Shown here: in pieces, positions 46,198-56,246 of the stretch | Position numbering within the stretch: position 1 is the first letter of the stretch | Layout of the letters: each line of letters opens with the position of its first letter | Assembly: GCA_017632945.1 (NCBI GenBank) | Contig: JAGBQH010000012.1 | Span: 124,001 to 188,000 of the forward strand | DNA: 64,000 nt | Reading direction: 5' to 3' | Source: Aeriscardovia sp. | GTDB lineage: Bacteria; Actinomycetota; Actinomycetes; Actinomycetales; Bifidobacteriaceae | The notes under the pieces: model-generated | Seen by the model: only the letters and a program-made list of their open reading frames with translations | The model's database searches: none | Told to the model about the DNA's origin: nothing | Position numbers and translations under genes: made by a program

Positions 46198-49100
46198 TTA
46201 CTTGGTTCTCCAAATCCTTTCAATCTCAGAATCCATGGAGGTAAGCCTGTCTATTCGGGGCAGGGACTTTACAATCTCCTGCGTCTTCACGGATACCGTA
46301 ACCAGCCTTGGAATGAGAGCTGCTACATAGTAGATATCGGATATGGTGCTATCGTTGGGGTCAGAAACAATCCCCGAATCCTTGTCAGTCTTCACCTTGT
46401 ACTGGTCCACTACCCAAGCCAAAGGCGAGCGGCCGTTTACAACGTACTCGAAGGCTTCCTTGGGGATGTTTTTAAAGGAAAGGTGCCTGTTTACGGTAAG
46501 GGTGCCCATGTCCTTATTGAGCCTCATAGCGCTGATTTCCCCTTCAGGCTTTCCTTCTTGCTCAATTCCTTCGTATTTAGGCGCTTCTTCATATCCCACA
46601 TGGAAGGCTGCAAGTTCCCTTCCAGCCTTTTCAAACTCTTTAAAGTGAGAAGAGAAGGGTATGCGGGGGAGAACTTTCCCAAGGGTATCCTGATACTTGT
46701 CCCTGTATTCCTTGGAGTAGAGGAGACCGTAGACGTAGTAGAAGATTTGCACTTTGGCCTTATCGGGGTCGGAGTTCAAAGTGTCTCCGTAGACTTCCCT
46801 GAACATCTTCAGGGCCTGATCCGTGATAGCGCTTCTTCTTTCATAACCTTCAAGACCGAAACTGTCTTTCTCATAACGGTAGAGGGGGAAGCACTGAGAG
46901 TGAGGAATCAAATCAAGATCGGGCAATATATTCGCCATCAGGCATGAGAAGCTGTGAGACCCAACGCCTGCTACGCATATCTCCAAGTTGGACGAATCGG
47001 ATTCGGGGAAGAGGGAAGGCTGCAAATAAGTCATATCGATTAGAGGTCTGTAAAAGTACAGGTACTTCATGGTGAAGGGACGAAACAGTGAAAGGCGAAT
47101 ATAACCTTCGTTATACTCTAGAGGCGAAGAAACTCTGTCCAGTAGTTGGTACATGCTCCGACCCCACTTTATCTTTGTGGGATCCTGTCTAACTACATTT
47201 TTTGCAACATCTTCTGCTTTACCGTTGCCTCCGTTTGCTTTCCACTCGTTCCACCTTGTAAGTTCCTCATTGAAGAAGCCTTTAAAGGTTTCAACATTTT
47301 GGAGCAGATCTTCCTTGTTGAAAGAATAGAGCCATGGATCTTTTCCTGTTGCAATTCCCCTGGACCATATCCTGAAGATTCCGGAATCTGCTTTATCTTT
47401 GTTCTCCTTAATCCCCATGGGAATTAGAGAATAGTAGGAGGCGTCTCGATGGTCGAACCAATCTCCAAAGCCATCCATTGAAAGGCTTTTCCAATCGGGC
47501 TCCTTTTCTTTAGCCTCTTTCAGAAGTTCCAGCTTTTCTTCTTTCGTAGCAAAGTCGGGAGTGGAAATGTAATGGATTGAGCTCCTGTGGTTAGATTCAG
47601 GGTTCTTTACGAGGAACGTGATCGCTACAGGAGTTTGGATATCGAATACGCTTTCCCCTTCTTTAGGGTCATGAAGTCTGGCGTTGCCCCTGAGATCGTA
47701 GACATAGATGTCGTTAAATTCATTCATAAAGGAACGTCTGATTCCTGCACCTGAACTGCTTCTCAGCCACCCGGCATTTGTTATGAAAGATACAATGCCT
47801 TTGCCGTTTAACCTGTCGGAAGCCCATCTGAAGGCACGAACATAAGAGTCGTTAAGGGACTGAGTGTTAGTTGAATCCTGCAAGGCTTTATAGGTGGAAG
47901 CAATGCGACTATCCAAGACGTCATAGCGTACATGGCGGTTATTCTCATTGGCATTGCCTTGATTGGCGCTATAGGGAGGGTTGGAAATAATTGCCCATAT
48001 CTTACTGTCTTCCTCTTTATTCTCCCTATCATTGTTGAGAGAGAAAGAAGAGCCTAACGGCTGTTTATGCGTAACCTTATCTTCGCTTATGCCAAAGGTA
48101 TCGGTCAAAACGGCTCCAGGGAAAGGAAGGCCTTCTTCTGTCCTCTGCTTCATGGCATCTTCTATGTTTAGAGTAGAGATGTAATAGGCCGTGGGCATTA
48201 TCTCGTTGGACCAGATTTCCTTTTCGTACTTTTCTTTTACATGCTCATCATCTATTGCCCCGAGGTCCTTATCCAAGAGCCTGGTTACAAAGGTCCCGGT
48301 ACCGGAGAAGGGGTCCAGAATTTGAATCCCCTCATCCTGGAGGCGCTTTCCGAAGTTCTTTTCAAGGATCCTGTCGGTCTCTTTAATCATGAAGTCGACC
48401 ACGGGTTCGGGGGTATAAACTATTCCGTTTGCGTCAGCCTCTTTGGGGAAGACCTTTTGGTAGAACTTTTCATAGAAGTTCTTAACTAGCCTCTTTCTTG
48501 CAGCAGGGTCTTTCGCCACGGCCTTTGCAGCCTGCTCCATGGAAAACTTTAATTCCCCAAGTTCTCTGTCGTATGCAGAGTATGCATCCTTAAAGTCACC
48601 TGCAATGCTTTCAAGGGCCCTCGAAATCGGGTTGGAATCGAAATCTGAGGCCGGGAAGAGGATGGAAAAGACTGGCCTTGTCACAATGAACTGGGCTATG
48701 AGGTTTACGGCGTCTTCCTTCGTCTGGTCTTTGTGAAGGGTCTTAGATAGGTTTTCTTTAAACTCTTCAAACTTGGGCCTGATGTCAGGGGTATCCGCCA
48801 ATTCGTCAATCTCATTAATCATGTTCCTGACGGAGCCTGAGATGTTTCCCACCCAGTCTTCCCAGTACATCGAGCTTCCGCACTTGGAAAGAATATAGGA
48901 GACAACTTTCTTTTGCATGTCTTCAGAAAACAGGGAGCGCTGCTGGGGCTTTTCTTGGAGTTCGTCTACTTCTTCGCCCTTCTTCTTTTTCTTTGACTTG
49001 TTGCCTTTCTCAGCCTTCTTTAAAAGAGCGAGGGTGTTAATCTGGGCATCTAGCCTTTCGTCCACGCTCCTCATGCTCTGAAGTATCTGCCAAATGGCTC

Positions 49101-51118
49101 CGTACTCATCACTGTCTTCAAGCATGTCTTCGGGGGTCTCATTATCTGAGAGCATTATGGGAATGATTATATAACCGTACTTTTTTCCTGGGGCCTGCCT
49201 CATTACCCTTCCAACTGCCTGAATAATTCCTATCTGACTCTGCCTTTTTTCAAAGAAGACAACGGCGTCAAGGGAAGGAACATCCACTCCTTCGGAGAGG
49301 CACTGGGCGTTTGTTATAAGCCTGATTTGGTCATTCTTTTGACCCTGCTTTAGCCAAAGAAGATCCGAGAGCCTTGCATCGCTTTTCATTTCCCCGTCTA
49401 TATGGCGACACTTAATCTCTGGGTCTTTTCTGGGGAAAGCATCGGATGAAAGGGCCTGGGTGATGATTTTGGAGTTTCTTATCGAATTTGCAAAGCCTAT
49501 GGCCGAGTGGGCAAAGCGCTTATCTTTAAGATCCTCAGCAGAGTTTTCACCCCCCGCTTCCCTAAAAGACACCCTTCCCTCAAAGTCTTCATAGACTTCT
49601 CCCTGATTGGAGGCCGAAAGGTCGGAAAGGTCGATGTATGCTCCCTGAATTTTTCCTGCAAGGGTAGAGAGATGTTTTTCAAATTGGAGCATCTCTTTTT
49701 TAGCCAGAGCCCGGGTCCTTTCGCTTCTGGCCTTATTTATCTCTCGCTGAAGTTTTTCTAACTGCTCTTTTGCAACTCTAGTGGAAGTGACTAGCTTTTC
49801 TAATCCTTTAAGATTTGGGGCGCTCTTCCTCATTGCAAGGATTAAAACTCTGTAGTCGCAAAGAACTTCCTTATCTACAGCCTCCCCAAACCCGAATCTG
49901 TAAAACTCGGGGCCGTACTTTTCCTCGTCATCCATGGAGTAAAGCACTGTGGCGTATTCGTCTTTTGCCTTATCTTGAACTGCATCGGAGTAAATCTTGG
50001 GGGTGGCAGTCATGAAGAGCTTTTTTACGGTATCAATGTAGTTGGGCTCTGCGGCTAAAGAAAACAGAGACCCTTCATGGGATGCCGTCCTATGGGCTTC
50101 GTCACAGATTGTAAGGTCGAACCTGACCCCAGTCTTTTCCTGAAACTCTTTTACGGCTTCAATGCTTTGGTAGGTGGAAAATACCACGCGGAGAGGATTA
50201 TTTTTCCCTTCAATCTTCTTCCACTTTTGAACCATTTCATCTGAATTGGTAGTTACATCCGGGGAAGCAATATCAGATATGGTTTCATCTATCTCATCAT
50301 CCAAGCCCTTACCGGTTCCTGCCGTTTGATCCGAGCAGACGATGAGAGGGGAAATTTCTTCTTCAAGGCTCCAGGCCTGAAAAGTTTGGGAGACTAAAGC
50401 GATTGAAGGGGCGAGGAAAAGAACCTTATAGGGCTTGCCTTGAGAAAGACGTCTAGAGAGAGAGAGAGAGAGAAGTAAAGGTCTTTCCGGTACCGCAGGC
50501 CATAATGAGCTTCCCTACCTGCCTTTTTCCTTCATATTCTTCCGCTTTAAAGCCCTCTATGCAGGCCTCAATTGCTTCCTTCTGGTAATCTCTTAACTCC
50601 TTTGCCGCCCTTTTCTTTTCTCCAAACATCGGGCCCCAGTCAAAGTCGGGATTATCTAATTCGTCTTCCCTTATGCATGTGTAGTGGGAAAGAACGTTTG
50701 AGGCCTGAGGGGAAACGCTTTGTGCAACGTAGCAGAAGATAACGTGGTTTTGAGGGATATGGTACCTTTGTGCCAAAGCTGCAATATTTGCAAGATGAGA
50801 CTCGTCAAGGGTGAGGGTCGAGTTCGGGTAGTACTTGCACTGGATTACGTAGTAATTGCCCTCACTGTCCTGTGCTACAAGGTCGCAGCCGGTGTCTTGG
50901 GGAAGACGGTCCTCTTTAGATGAGGCCTCTAACCTAAGAGGGTTTGCAAGATCACCCCACGACCAGACCGCGACCCCTTCACTCTTTCCCCAAGGCCCGT
51001 TTTTAAGGTAGAAAGCGCACAGGTCCTCAAACGCTTTTCCTTCGGCATTTCTTTTAGGGAGAGAATAAGTGTCTTCGTACCACTTCGTACGTTTTTCAAT
51101 GGCTTCATTAAAGTCCAT
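46198..51118 (-). CDS. Type ISP restriction-modification enzyme, frame broken at an (AG)9 repeat (phase OFF)
   Basis: A single-chain LlaGI-like enzyme. The first frame (51118-50453) carries an Mrr-type nuclease, G-C-D-L with D79 and Q-C-K at 93-95, then helicase Walker A A-C-G-T-G-K-T at 207-213. It then stops in Ser-Leu codons made by the dinucleotide repeat. The second frame resumes at S-R-R-L-S-Q-G-K-P and holds the rest. This comprises the D-E-A-H helicase box, S-E-G-V-D-V-P and R-V-M-R-Q-A-P, methylase motif I D-P-F-S-G-T-G-T-F, motif IV N-P-P-Y-S, and a C-terminal target recognition region. With ten AG units the frames join into about 1640 residues, the size of known Type ISP enzymes. 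Base composition is like the housekeeping genes. Confidence 0.9.
46275..46323. repeat. 49-bp perfect direct repeat, copy 2 (in the live Type ISP gene)
   Basis: Identical to 44742-44790; this copy is in the intact C-terminal coding sequence. Confidence 0.95.
50455..50472. repeat. (AG)9 dinucleotide repeat in the Type ISP gene
   Basis: Nine AG units on +, read as CT on the coding strand, at the exact frame break after the helicase Walker A codons. Ten (or seven, or thirteen) units restore the frame; nine ends at TAG 50455-50453. Confidence 0.92.
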
Positions 51119-51961
51119 AACGTTCCTTTCAAAGACGGAACAGTTTTAAAAACCAATAAAAAGCATACAGTAGATAATGGGAAAAACAAATTATGGAGAA
51201 TAGTCCAAACAAAAGGTAACGCACCTATTCAAAGGCCCGATCACATTCTAAGGTGATGGAGCAAAGGGATTGGAAACATGCCTAAGAGCGTAAACATGTC
51301 TTTTTCCCTATGGCGCTGCTATGACGAAGACATGCTTTTTAAAGAAGATTAGAAATCTCCTATGGAACTCTCTCCTAGGGCTTTTTTACCTTTCCCCATT
51401 CATAAATAGGGAAAATCTTTTCAAATTAAAAAAGATCTAGAAAAGCCAAAAAGGGACTAAGAGAAACTACTTTGTGTCAAAACTTTAAAGTTAGCACTCT
51501 ATAAACAATATGATTCCACAAAAAAATGCACCAAAATTGCTGAAGAAGTGGGGCATACAAAATATCACAATAGTTCTCTTACTTTTACAAACCTGGTGTT
51601 ACGGCCGGAATTGGAATAACTTGGTCTGTTATAAGTTACAGCGCTCTTTAGAACTCATAGTACTTCTTACCGCATACCGAAATATCGCGCTAATTAGGTG
51701 GGAAGCTCTTAATAAAAATTGCTAAGGTTAATTTCTATAATTGTATCGCGTTCAATTGCTCGGAAGTAATCAAAAAAGCCCCCGTCAATTTATTTGTAAC
51801 CTTGGATGAAGAGTGCGTCCAGGGCCCCTCAAACTGGGTTGACTTTAACAGTAAATGAATAAAAAATAAGGGCAAACTGTCTAAAGTTAGACATTTAACA
51901 CCACTTGATATTCTTCATTTGCCCTAAAATAATGTTCTTTCCCCTAAAAACCAAGGGAAAA
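51119..51961. other. Gene-poor stretch upstream of the Type ISP gene
   Basis: No convincing gene. A 24-codon frame at 51279-51353 and a 71-codon frame at 51510 lack support. Inverted repeats at its right end are described separately. Confidence 0.45.
51869..51925 (-). terminator. Possible branched terminator for the small coiled-coil gene
   Basis: Arms AGGGCAAA (51869-51876) and TTTGCCCT (51918-51925) enclose a smaller palindrome, TGTCTAAAGTTAGACA, at 51878-51893. On the minus strand the second arm is followed by TATTTTTTATT. The position downstream of the gene ending at 51962 fits termination, but the loop is large. Confidence 0.35.
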
Positions 51962-52099
51962 CTATATCTCCCTCGGGCCTATTTCTTCGCAGTCGGCCCT
52001 AAATTTGGCAAGGTCGGCCTTTAACTTAGCGTAATCTGCATCCAAGTTGGCCAGATCGTCATCCAGTTCTTTACGCTTGTCCTTTTTATCGTCTGCCAT
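51962..52099 (-). CDS. Small coiled-coil protein (45 residues)
   Basis: ATG at 52099 with GAGGAGCG upstream; a frame of 19 more codons exists but lacks support. The product is acidic and helical, with D-A-D-Y-A-K-L-K-A-D-L-A-K-F. This resembles the Y-D-A-L-Y-A-E-L-K-A-A-Y-V-K-F segment at the start of the 329-residue coiled-coil protein at 52749. It may be a truncated paralogue. Function unknown. Confidence 0.5.
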   Translation of the reverse strand: MADDKKDKRKELDDDLANLDADYAKLKADLAKFRADCEEIGPREI

Positions 52100-52125
52100 A
52101 GTCGCTCCTCGTTTTCTTTTTATAG

Positions 52126-52338
52126 TTAAAACAGGCTTTTGGCGGAGCCAATCCACCTTGCCCCCGTAAAACCGCTTCGGCTAAGAGCTCGCAATTGTGG
52201 TGCAAGGCTATGCGCCCCGCCTTTTCCCGCCTTTTCGTGCAAATCTATAATAATCCGCTTTAAGCCTCCATGTGCTTTTGCCTTTTCTATGATTTCAAAT
52301 GTTTTAAAATGCGCACTGCAAGCTCTTATTAAATTCAC
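52126..52338 (-). CDS. Doubtful small protein upstream of the 45-residue gene
   Basis: A 70-codon frame with GTG start and AGAGGA only 3 nt before it. The product is basic, with a helical F-E-I-I-E-K-A-K-A-H-G-G start. It ends 26 nt before the next start, so it could share its transcript. Not recognised. Confidence 0.22.
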   Translation of the reverse strand: MNLIRACSAHFKTFEIIEKAKAHGGLKRIIIDLHEKAGKGGAHSLAPQLRALSRSGFTGARWIGSAKSLF

Positions 52339-52419
52339 TTTCCTCTAAGGCATTTAATTCTGGCATTTATGAAAGCCAGTTTACGATATAGGTGAGAAAA
52401 GAATAAAACGCCTACCCTT

Positions 52420-52800
52420 TACGTTCCTATAGATAGACATGGATATTATGATTGAAACAAGGTTACGAATGTGATTGATATTAGAAATAAGACCCTCGTT
52501 GAGATTTCAATACCAAAACTTTTCCAGTTTTTTTTTGGAAATGGCCACCTAGTCAAGTCAACGAGGATTTGATTTCCGTATACTCCTCTAACATGGGAAA
52601 GGGGCTGCTGAAAAATTACGTTAGGCCAATTCTCGTAAGAGCAACGATCCTCGCTCAATATTGAAAAATTACGCCAATGTACGGGATGTTTTTGAGAAAG
52701 AAGATGAGCATTCGCCCAAATGGTTTAAGTCATATGTAGCTTTTATACCTAATTCTTGGCCGCATCCCAGTTATTCCATGCGGCATAACACCTGTTTTTA
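52420..52800 (+). pseudogene. Degenerate protein-coding remnant
   Basis: Coherent protein-like stretches occur on + in successive frames. One runs up to a T9 run at 52528-52536 (K-T-L-V-E-I-S-I-P-K-L-F-Q). The next continues to about 52665 (V-N-E-D-L-I-S-V-Y ... Y-V-R-P-I-L-V-R). A third begins just after (N-Y-A-N-V-R-D-V-F-E-K-E-D). This looks like one gene broken by several frameshifts; its family was not recognised. Confidence 0.35.
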
Positions 52801-53738
52801 GAGTTTTCCCAATCAAGACAGGAATCATACTTTTTGTCATCAGCGGACACCAAATTGTTGAAAGCAGTCTCATATCCATTCTGAGCCGCTCGGAGTTCAT
52901 AACTACCGTCAATGTATTTCCTAGCAGCGGACTTATATTTTATATATTTGAAAGCACTGTCATCGAAGTCCCGATCTAGTGACTCGGAATATTTATCCAC
53001 CAGACTGCGCTGTTTATCCATTCTAGAAAGAATTAACGAAAAGTTACCAGATTTAGTCCTCGTCTTATTCCATTCGGCATCCTCTTGACTGCAGGCACTT
53101 TTCCAATTGGCCCATGCGGTTCTGCATCTATTAAAGGCATCATTGAATTCATTCCACTTATAATAGACAGCATTTGATTTGCTCTCCGTAGCTTCCCAGT
53201 TGATAATAGCGGTTTGAAGTCTACCCAAAGCGGCATCGTATTCGGTCTCTGACGAATCCAACTCATTTTTAGCGGCATCGTATTCGGTCTGGAATGTCTC
53301 ATATTCATCCCGAAAAGCATCGCATTTAGCTAAAATAGCATTATATCGATCCCTAGCTTTCATACTTTTATTGCCAGTGTACTTTTTAAATTTTTCCCTG
53401 GCAGACTTCAATTTTTTTTCGGTTTTTTCCAATTTTTCCTTGATAACATCAGCATCATACTGAGCAGCGAGAGCTTTAGATTTAAAATTGTAAGAATTGC
53501 GGTTTACTTGGGCTTGGGCAACATTTAATTTGGCCTGAGCGGACTCCAAATTGCGTTTAGTATATTCATAATGATTTTCGGCCTTTAATACCCTAAGCTG
53601 ACTGGAATGTAATCTGTCCTCAGCAACAATACAGGGGGTATCACTTTCCTGAAATTTGACATAGGCTGCCTTCAACTCAGCATAGAGTGCATCATATTTA
53701 GCTTGGCTGCTTTGATAATTCTCGCCATAATTTGGCAT
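52749..53738 (-). CDS. Large coiled-coil protein of unknown function
   Basis: 329 residues from the ATG at 53738, chosen because AGAAGGG precedes it; the frame is open 25 codons further upstream. Nearly the whole chain is helical with heptad spacing and many Tyr, Ala, Lys and Glu residues. Phrases such as Y-D-A and (F/Y)-x-x-x-Y-x-x-A recur about every 14-20 residues. There is no signal peptide, membrane segment or catalytic motif. It could be a structural protein or a spacer-type surface or phage-related protein; none of these is supported further. Confidence 0.6.
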   Translation of the reverse strand: MPNYGENYQSSQAKYDALYAELKAAYVKFQESDTPCIVAEDRLHSSQLRVLKAENHYEYTKRNLESAQAKLNVAQAQVNRNSYNFKSKALAAQYDADVIKEKLEKTEKKLKSAREKFKKYTGNKSMKARDRYNAILAKCDAFRDEYETFQTEYDAAKNELDSSETEYDAALGRLQTAIINWEATESKSNAVYYKWNEFNDAFNRCRTAWANWKSACSQEDAEWNKTRTKSGNFSLILSRMDKQRSLVDKYSESLDRDFDDSAFKYIKYKSAARKYIDGSYELRAAQNGYETAFNNLVSADDKKYDSCLDWENSKNRCYAAWNNWDAAKN

Positions 53739-54376
53739 TTGCGCCCTTCTCTTTCTCCCCATAGTTTTATGGATTCTCGGCAACGCCTTTGTCCTCAATC
53801 TTATAAAGCTCATCAGAAAAATTATTTCTATTAATTTTAGAAAAATAGAAGCAGTCGACTGAAATGTGAACCTTTAATGTCAATTGGTAGGTACCGACGT
53901 CAAGCCAGAATTGACAAGGGTATCTAGAAAAACTTAATGCCCGCTTAAAATAGGTTGCTTTTATCTAAACCTTATTCAAGGCTTATCTATAATCACTACC
54001 TCTGTTTATTGCAAGAAAGGGAAACAAGATGAGGTACAGAAGGCGGCTTTGTCTTTTGACGAGAGGCTCTTTGAAACAGCTGAAAGCTTTTTAAAATCTA
54101 ATCTGCTCCCAGGCTTTTCCCACAAATAATTCTGCTGGGTCAATCCATAATTTAAGGCACTTCCAGATGCATTCCACTTCTTGGGTCTAACTGGAAAGTA
54201 GTTACCCATGATCTTTAATAAACTGTTTCCTCTTCATCATCTTTTAGGGGGGAAGTCCTGTTCTATACTTTACCCTAAATCCAGTAGAAAACTAAAACTG
54301 GCGTTAGATATATGAAATCAAAATAACGGAGAATATAAAAAGCAGCTTTTTAAGGGAGCTGCATAACCCTGTCTGG
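53739..54376. other. Intergenic stretch between the coiled-coil gene and the tRNAs
   Basis: No supportable gene or hairpin. A 67-codon minus frame at 54006-54209 has no ribosome-binding site. This is the right boundary of the island, on the 3' side of tRNA-Gln, but no integrase or repeated tRNA end was seen. Confidence 0.45.
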
Positions 54377-54448
54377 TTGGGGTACCTGGACTCGAACCAA
54401 GAATAGATGAACCAGAATCACCTGTGTTGCCAATTACACCATACCCCA
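54377..54448 (-). tRNA. tRNA-Gln (CTG)
   Basis: Acceptor TGGGGTA/TACCCCA, D-stem GTGT/ACAC, anticodon stem GGTGA/TCATC with loop TTCTGGT (anticodon CTG), T-stem CTTGG/CCAGG, discriminator A. No encoded CCA. Confidence 0.92.
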
Positions 54449-54499
54449 ATGGTTGATCACTTATATCCTAAGTTGTCCGTCTCACAATATAGGTGATAG

Positions 54500-54572
54500 T
54501 ACCCCCAACCAGATTTGAACTGGTGTTACCGCCGTGAGAGGGCGATGTCCTAGACCACTAGACGATAGGGGC
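54500..54572 (-). tRNA. tRNA-Glu (CTC)
   Basis: Acceptor GCCCCTA/TGGGGGT, anticodon stem TCGCC/GGCGG with loop CTCTCAC (anticodon CTC), discriminator A. It lies 63 nt downstream of the gltX stop on the same strand. Confidence 0.92.
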
Positions 54573-54635
54573 CAACCTCTTGCTTCTCAGCGAGATTACT
54601 TGCACATTTCTGTGCTCGTCTTAAATTGTAGTACG

Positions 54636-56156
54636 TCAAATTTTGGAGCGCAAGGAGGAAATTCTTTCGATTACGACAGGTTTTCCGATTATCTCCAGAG
54701 ATTCAAAGAGGGGGGCAGAAACCTTCTTTCCGCTGATGGCAAGGCGCACCGGGTTGAAAGCCTTCTTTGCCGGCAGGGACATGTCGTTTATGAGGCAGTC
54801 GGTGAGAAGGGTGTGGAGGGTGTCTGCCTTCCAGTCTTCTTCCTGGACGTTTTCCAGTTCCTTAAGGGTCCTGTCGAGAATTTCCTTGTCGCCCAGCGTG
54901 AGGGGTTCAAGCGCCCCTTCCTCGAACTGGAGTTCTCCTGCCCGGTCGATCAGGGGAAGCATCATAGGCACGGCTTCTGAAAGAAGGCGGACCCTGGGCT
55001 GCACCAGTGGGGAGATTCTAAGAAGCAGGGCCTTTTCGTCGGCCGAGAGGTTCTCCCACTTGCCGCTGGACACCAGCCCTTCTTTGAAGAGGTAGGGCAC
55101 GCAGCGGCTTGCAAAGTCTTCGGTTTCCAGCATGCGGATGTGGGAGGCATTTATGGAGATGGCCTTCTTAAGATCGAACCTGGCGGGATTGGCCTTGACG
55201 TCTCTTACGTCAAACTTTTTGACCAGTTCCTCCATGGAGAAGACATCCTGATCCGAAGAGTAAGACCAGCCGAGGAGGGAGAGGTAGTTCAAGAGGCCTT
55301 CCCTTGTAAAGCCCATATCCCTGAGAAGGAAGAGGTTGCTTTGCGGATCCCTCTTGGAAAGCTTCTTATTTCCCTCCCCCATCACGTAGGGGAGGTGACC
55401 AAAGAGGGGCGTCTGCTTGGCAATGCCCAGCTTCTTTAGGTATTCGTAAAGGACGATCTGGCGGGGGGTAGAGGGAAGGAGGTCCTCCCCCCTAAGCACC
55501 ATATTCACATCCAAGATTGCGTCGTCTACGGGGTTGGTAAGAGTGTAGAGGGGGTCTCCGTTGGGCCTGACGATTACAAAGTCCGGGAAGGAGCCCGCTT
55601 TATAAGTTATGGGGCCCCTTACAAGGTCGTCCCAGCTAATGTCCTTATCGGGAACGCGGATTCTAAGAGCGGGCTTCCTGCCTTCTTTCCTGAAGGCCTC
55701 TTTCTGCTCTTCGGTGAGGTTTCTGTCATATCCGTCATATCCGAAGGTCTCTGGCCTTCCTGCGGCCTTGTTTCTCTCGGCTATCTCTTCTGCCGTGGAG
55801 AAAGATTCGTAAGCAAACCCTGCCTCAAAGAGCTGCTTGGCTACGCCCTGGTATACTTCTTTCCTTCTCGACTGGAAGTAAAGGTCGTCATTTCCTTTTC
55901 CAATTCCTTCGTCCCAGTCTATGCCCATCCAGTTGAGGGCCTCGATTATCATGTCGAGGCTTTCTTGTGTATCCCTCCTGTCGTCGGTGTCTTCCATCCT
56001 AAAGATCAGGGTGCCTCCGGTGTGGCGCGCTTCAGCCCAGTTGTAAAGGGCGGTGTGAATCATGCCTACGTGGGGAATGCCCGTGGGCGAAGGGCAAAAT
56101 CTTAATCTCAAATGCTCCGGAATAGCCGGTTTTTCTTTATCATTCTTTGCACTCAT
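54636..56156 (-). CDS. gltX: Glutamyl-tRNA synthetase
   Basis: A 506-residue class I synthetase. The HIGH equivalent is at about 24-29 (P-T-G-I-P-H-V-G-M), E-D-T-D follows, and the KMSKS equivalent appears as K-L-S-K-R. In actinobacteria GluRS is normally non-discriminating: it also charges tRNA-Gln with Glu, which GatCAB then amidates. This fits the tRNA-Glu and tRNA-Gln genes just downstream. It is divergent from the thiamine-type importer, with 90 nt between. Confidence 0.95.
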   Translation of the reverse strand: MSAKNDKEKPAIPEHLRLRFCPSPTGIPHVGMIHTALYNWAEARHTGGTLIFRMEDTDDRRDTQESLDMIIEALNWMGIDWDEGIGKGNDDLYFQSRRKEVYQGVAKQLFEAGFAYESFSTAEEIAERNKAAGRPETFGYDGYDRNLTEEQKEAFRKEGRKPALRIRVPDKDISWDDLVRGPITYKAGSFPDFVIVRPNGDPLYTLTNPVDDAILDVNMVLRGEDLLPSTPRQIVLYEYLKKLGIAKQTPLFGHLPYVMGEGNKKLSKRDPQSNLFLLRDMGFTREGLLNYLSLLGWSYSSDQDVFSMEELVKKFDVRDVKANPARFDLKKAISINASHIRMLETEDFASRCVPYLFKEGLVSSGKWENLSADEKALLLRISPLVQPRVRLLSEAVPMMLPLIDRAGELQFEEGALEPLTLGDKEILDRTLKELENVQEEDWKADTLHTLLTDCLINDMSLPAKKAFNPVRLAISGKKVSAPLFESLEIIGKPVVIERISSLRSKI

Positions 56157-56246
56157 ACCTCAATTCTAGGATCGGCACCCTTTAATTAACAGGAGCAAGT
56201 CTAATATAAAAGAAGTAGGAAGCGAGCTAAAAAGCTTGGAGGTAAA

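Noticed and set aside
51490..51502. TTAGCACTC, half of a CIRCE operator
   Set aside because: The inverted GAGTGCTAA half is absent and no heat-shock gene follows.
51510..51725. A 71-codon + frame
   Set aside because: No Shine-Dalgarno, unusual composition and no recognisable domain in a decayed stretch.
54006..54209. A 67-codon minus frame before the tRNAs
   Set aside because: No ribosome-binding site and no protein-like pattern.
40118..54376. Integrated prophage or integrative element
   Set aside because: No integrase, excisionase, terminase or portal and no duplicated tRNA-Gln end was seen; one capsid-like gene is not enough.
56157..56246. TPP riboswitch expected before a ThiY-type gene
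   Set aside because: The 90-nt gap lacks the CTGAGA and ACCTGA core pieces and is too short.
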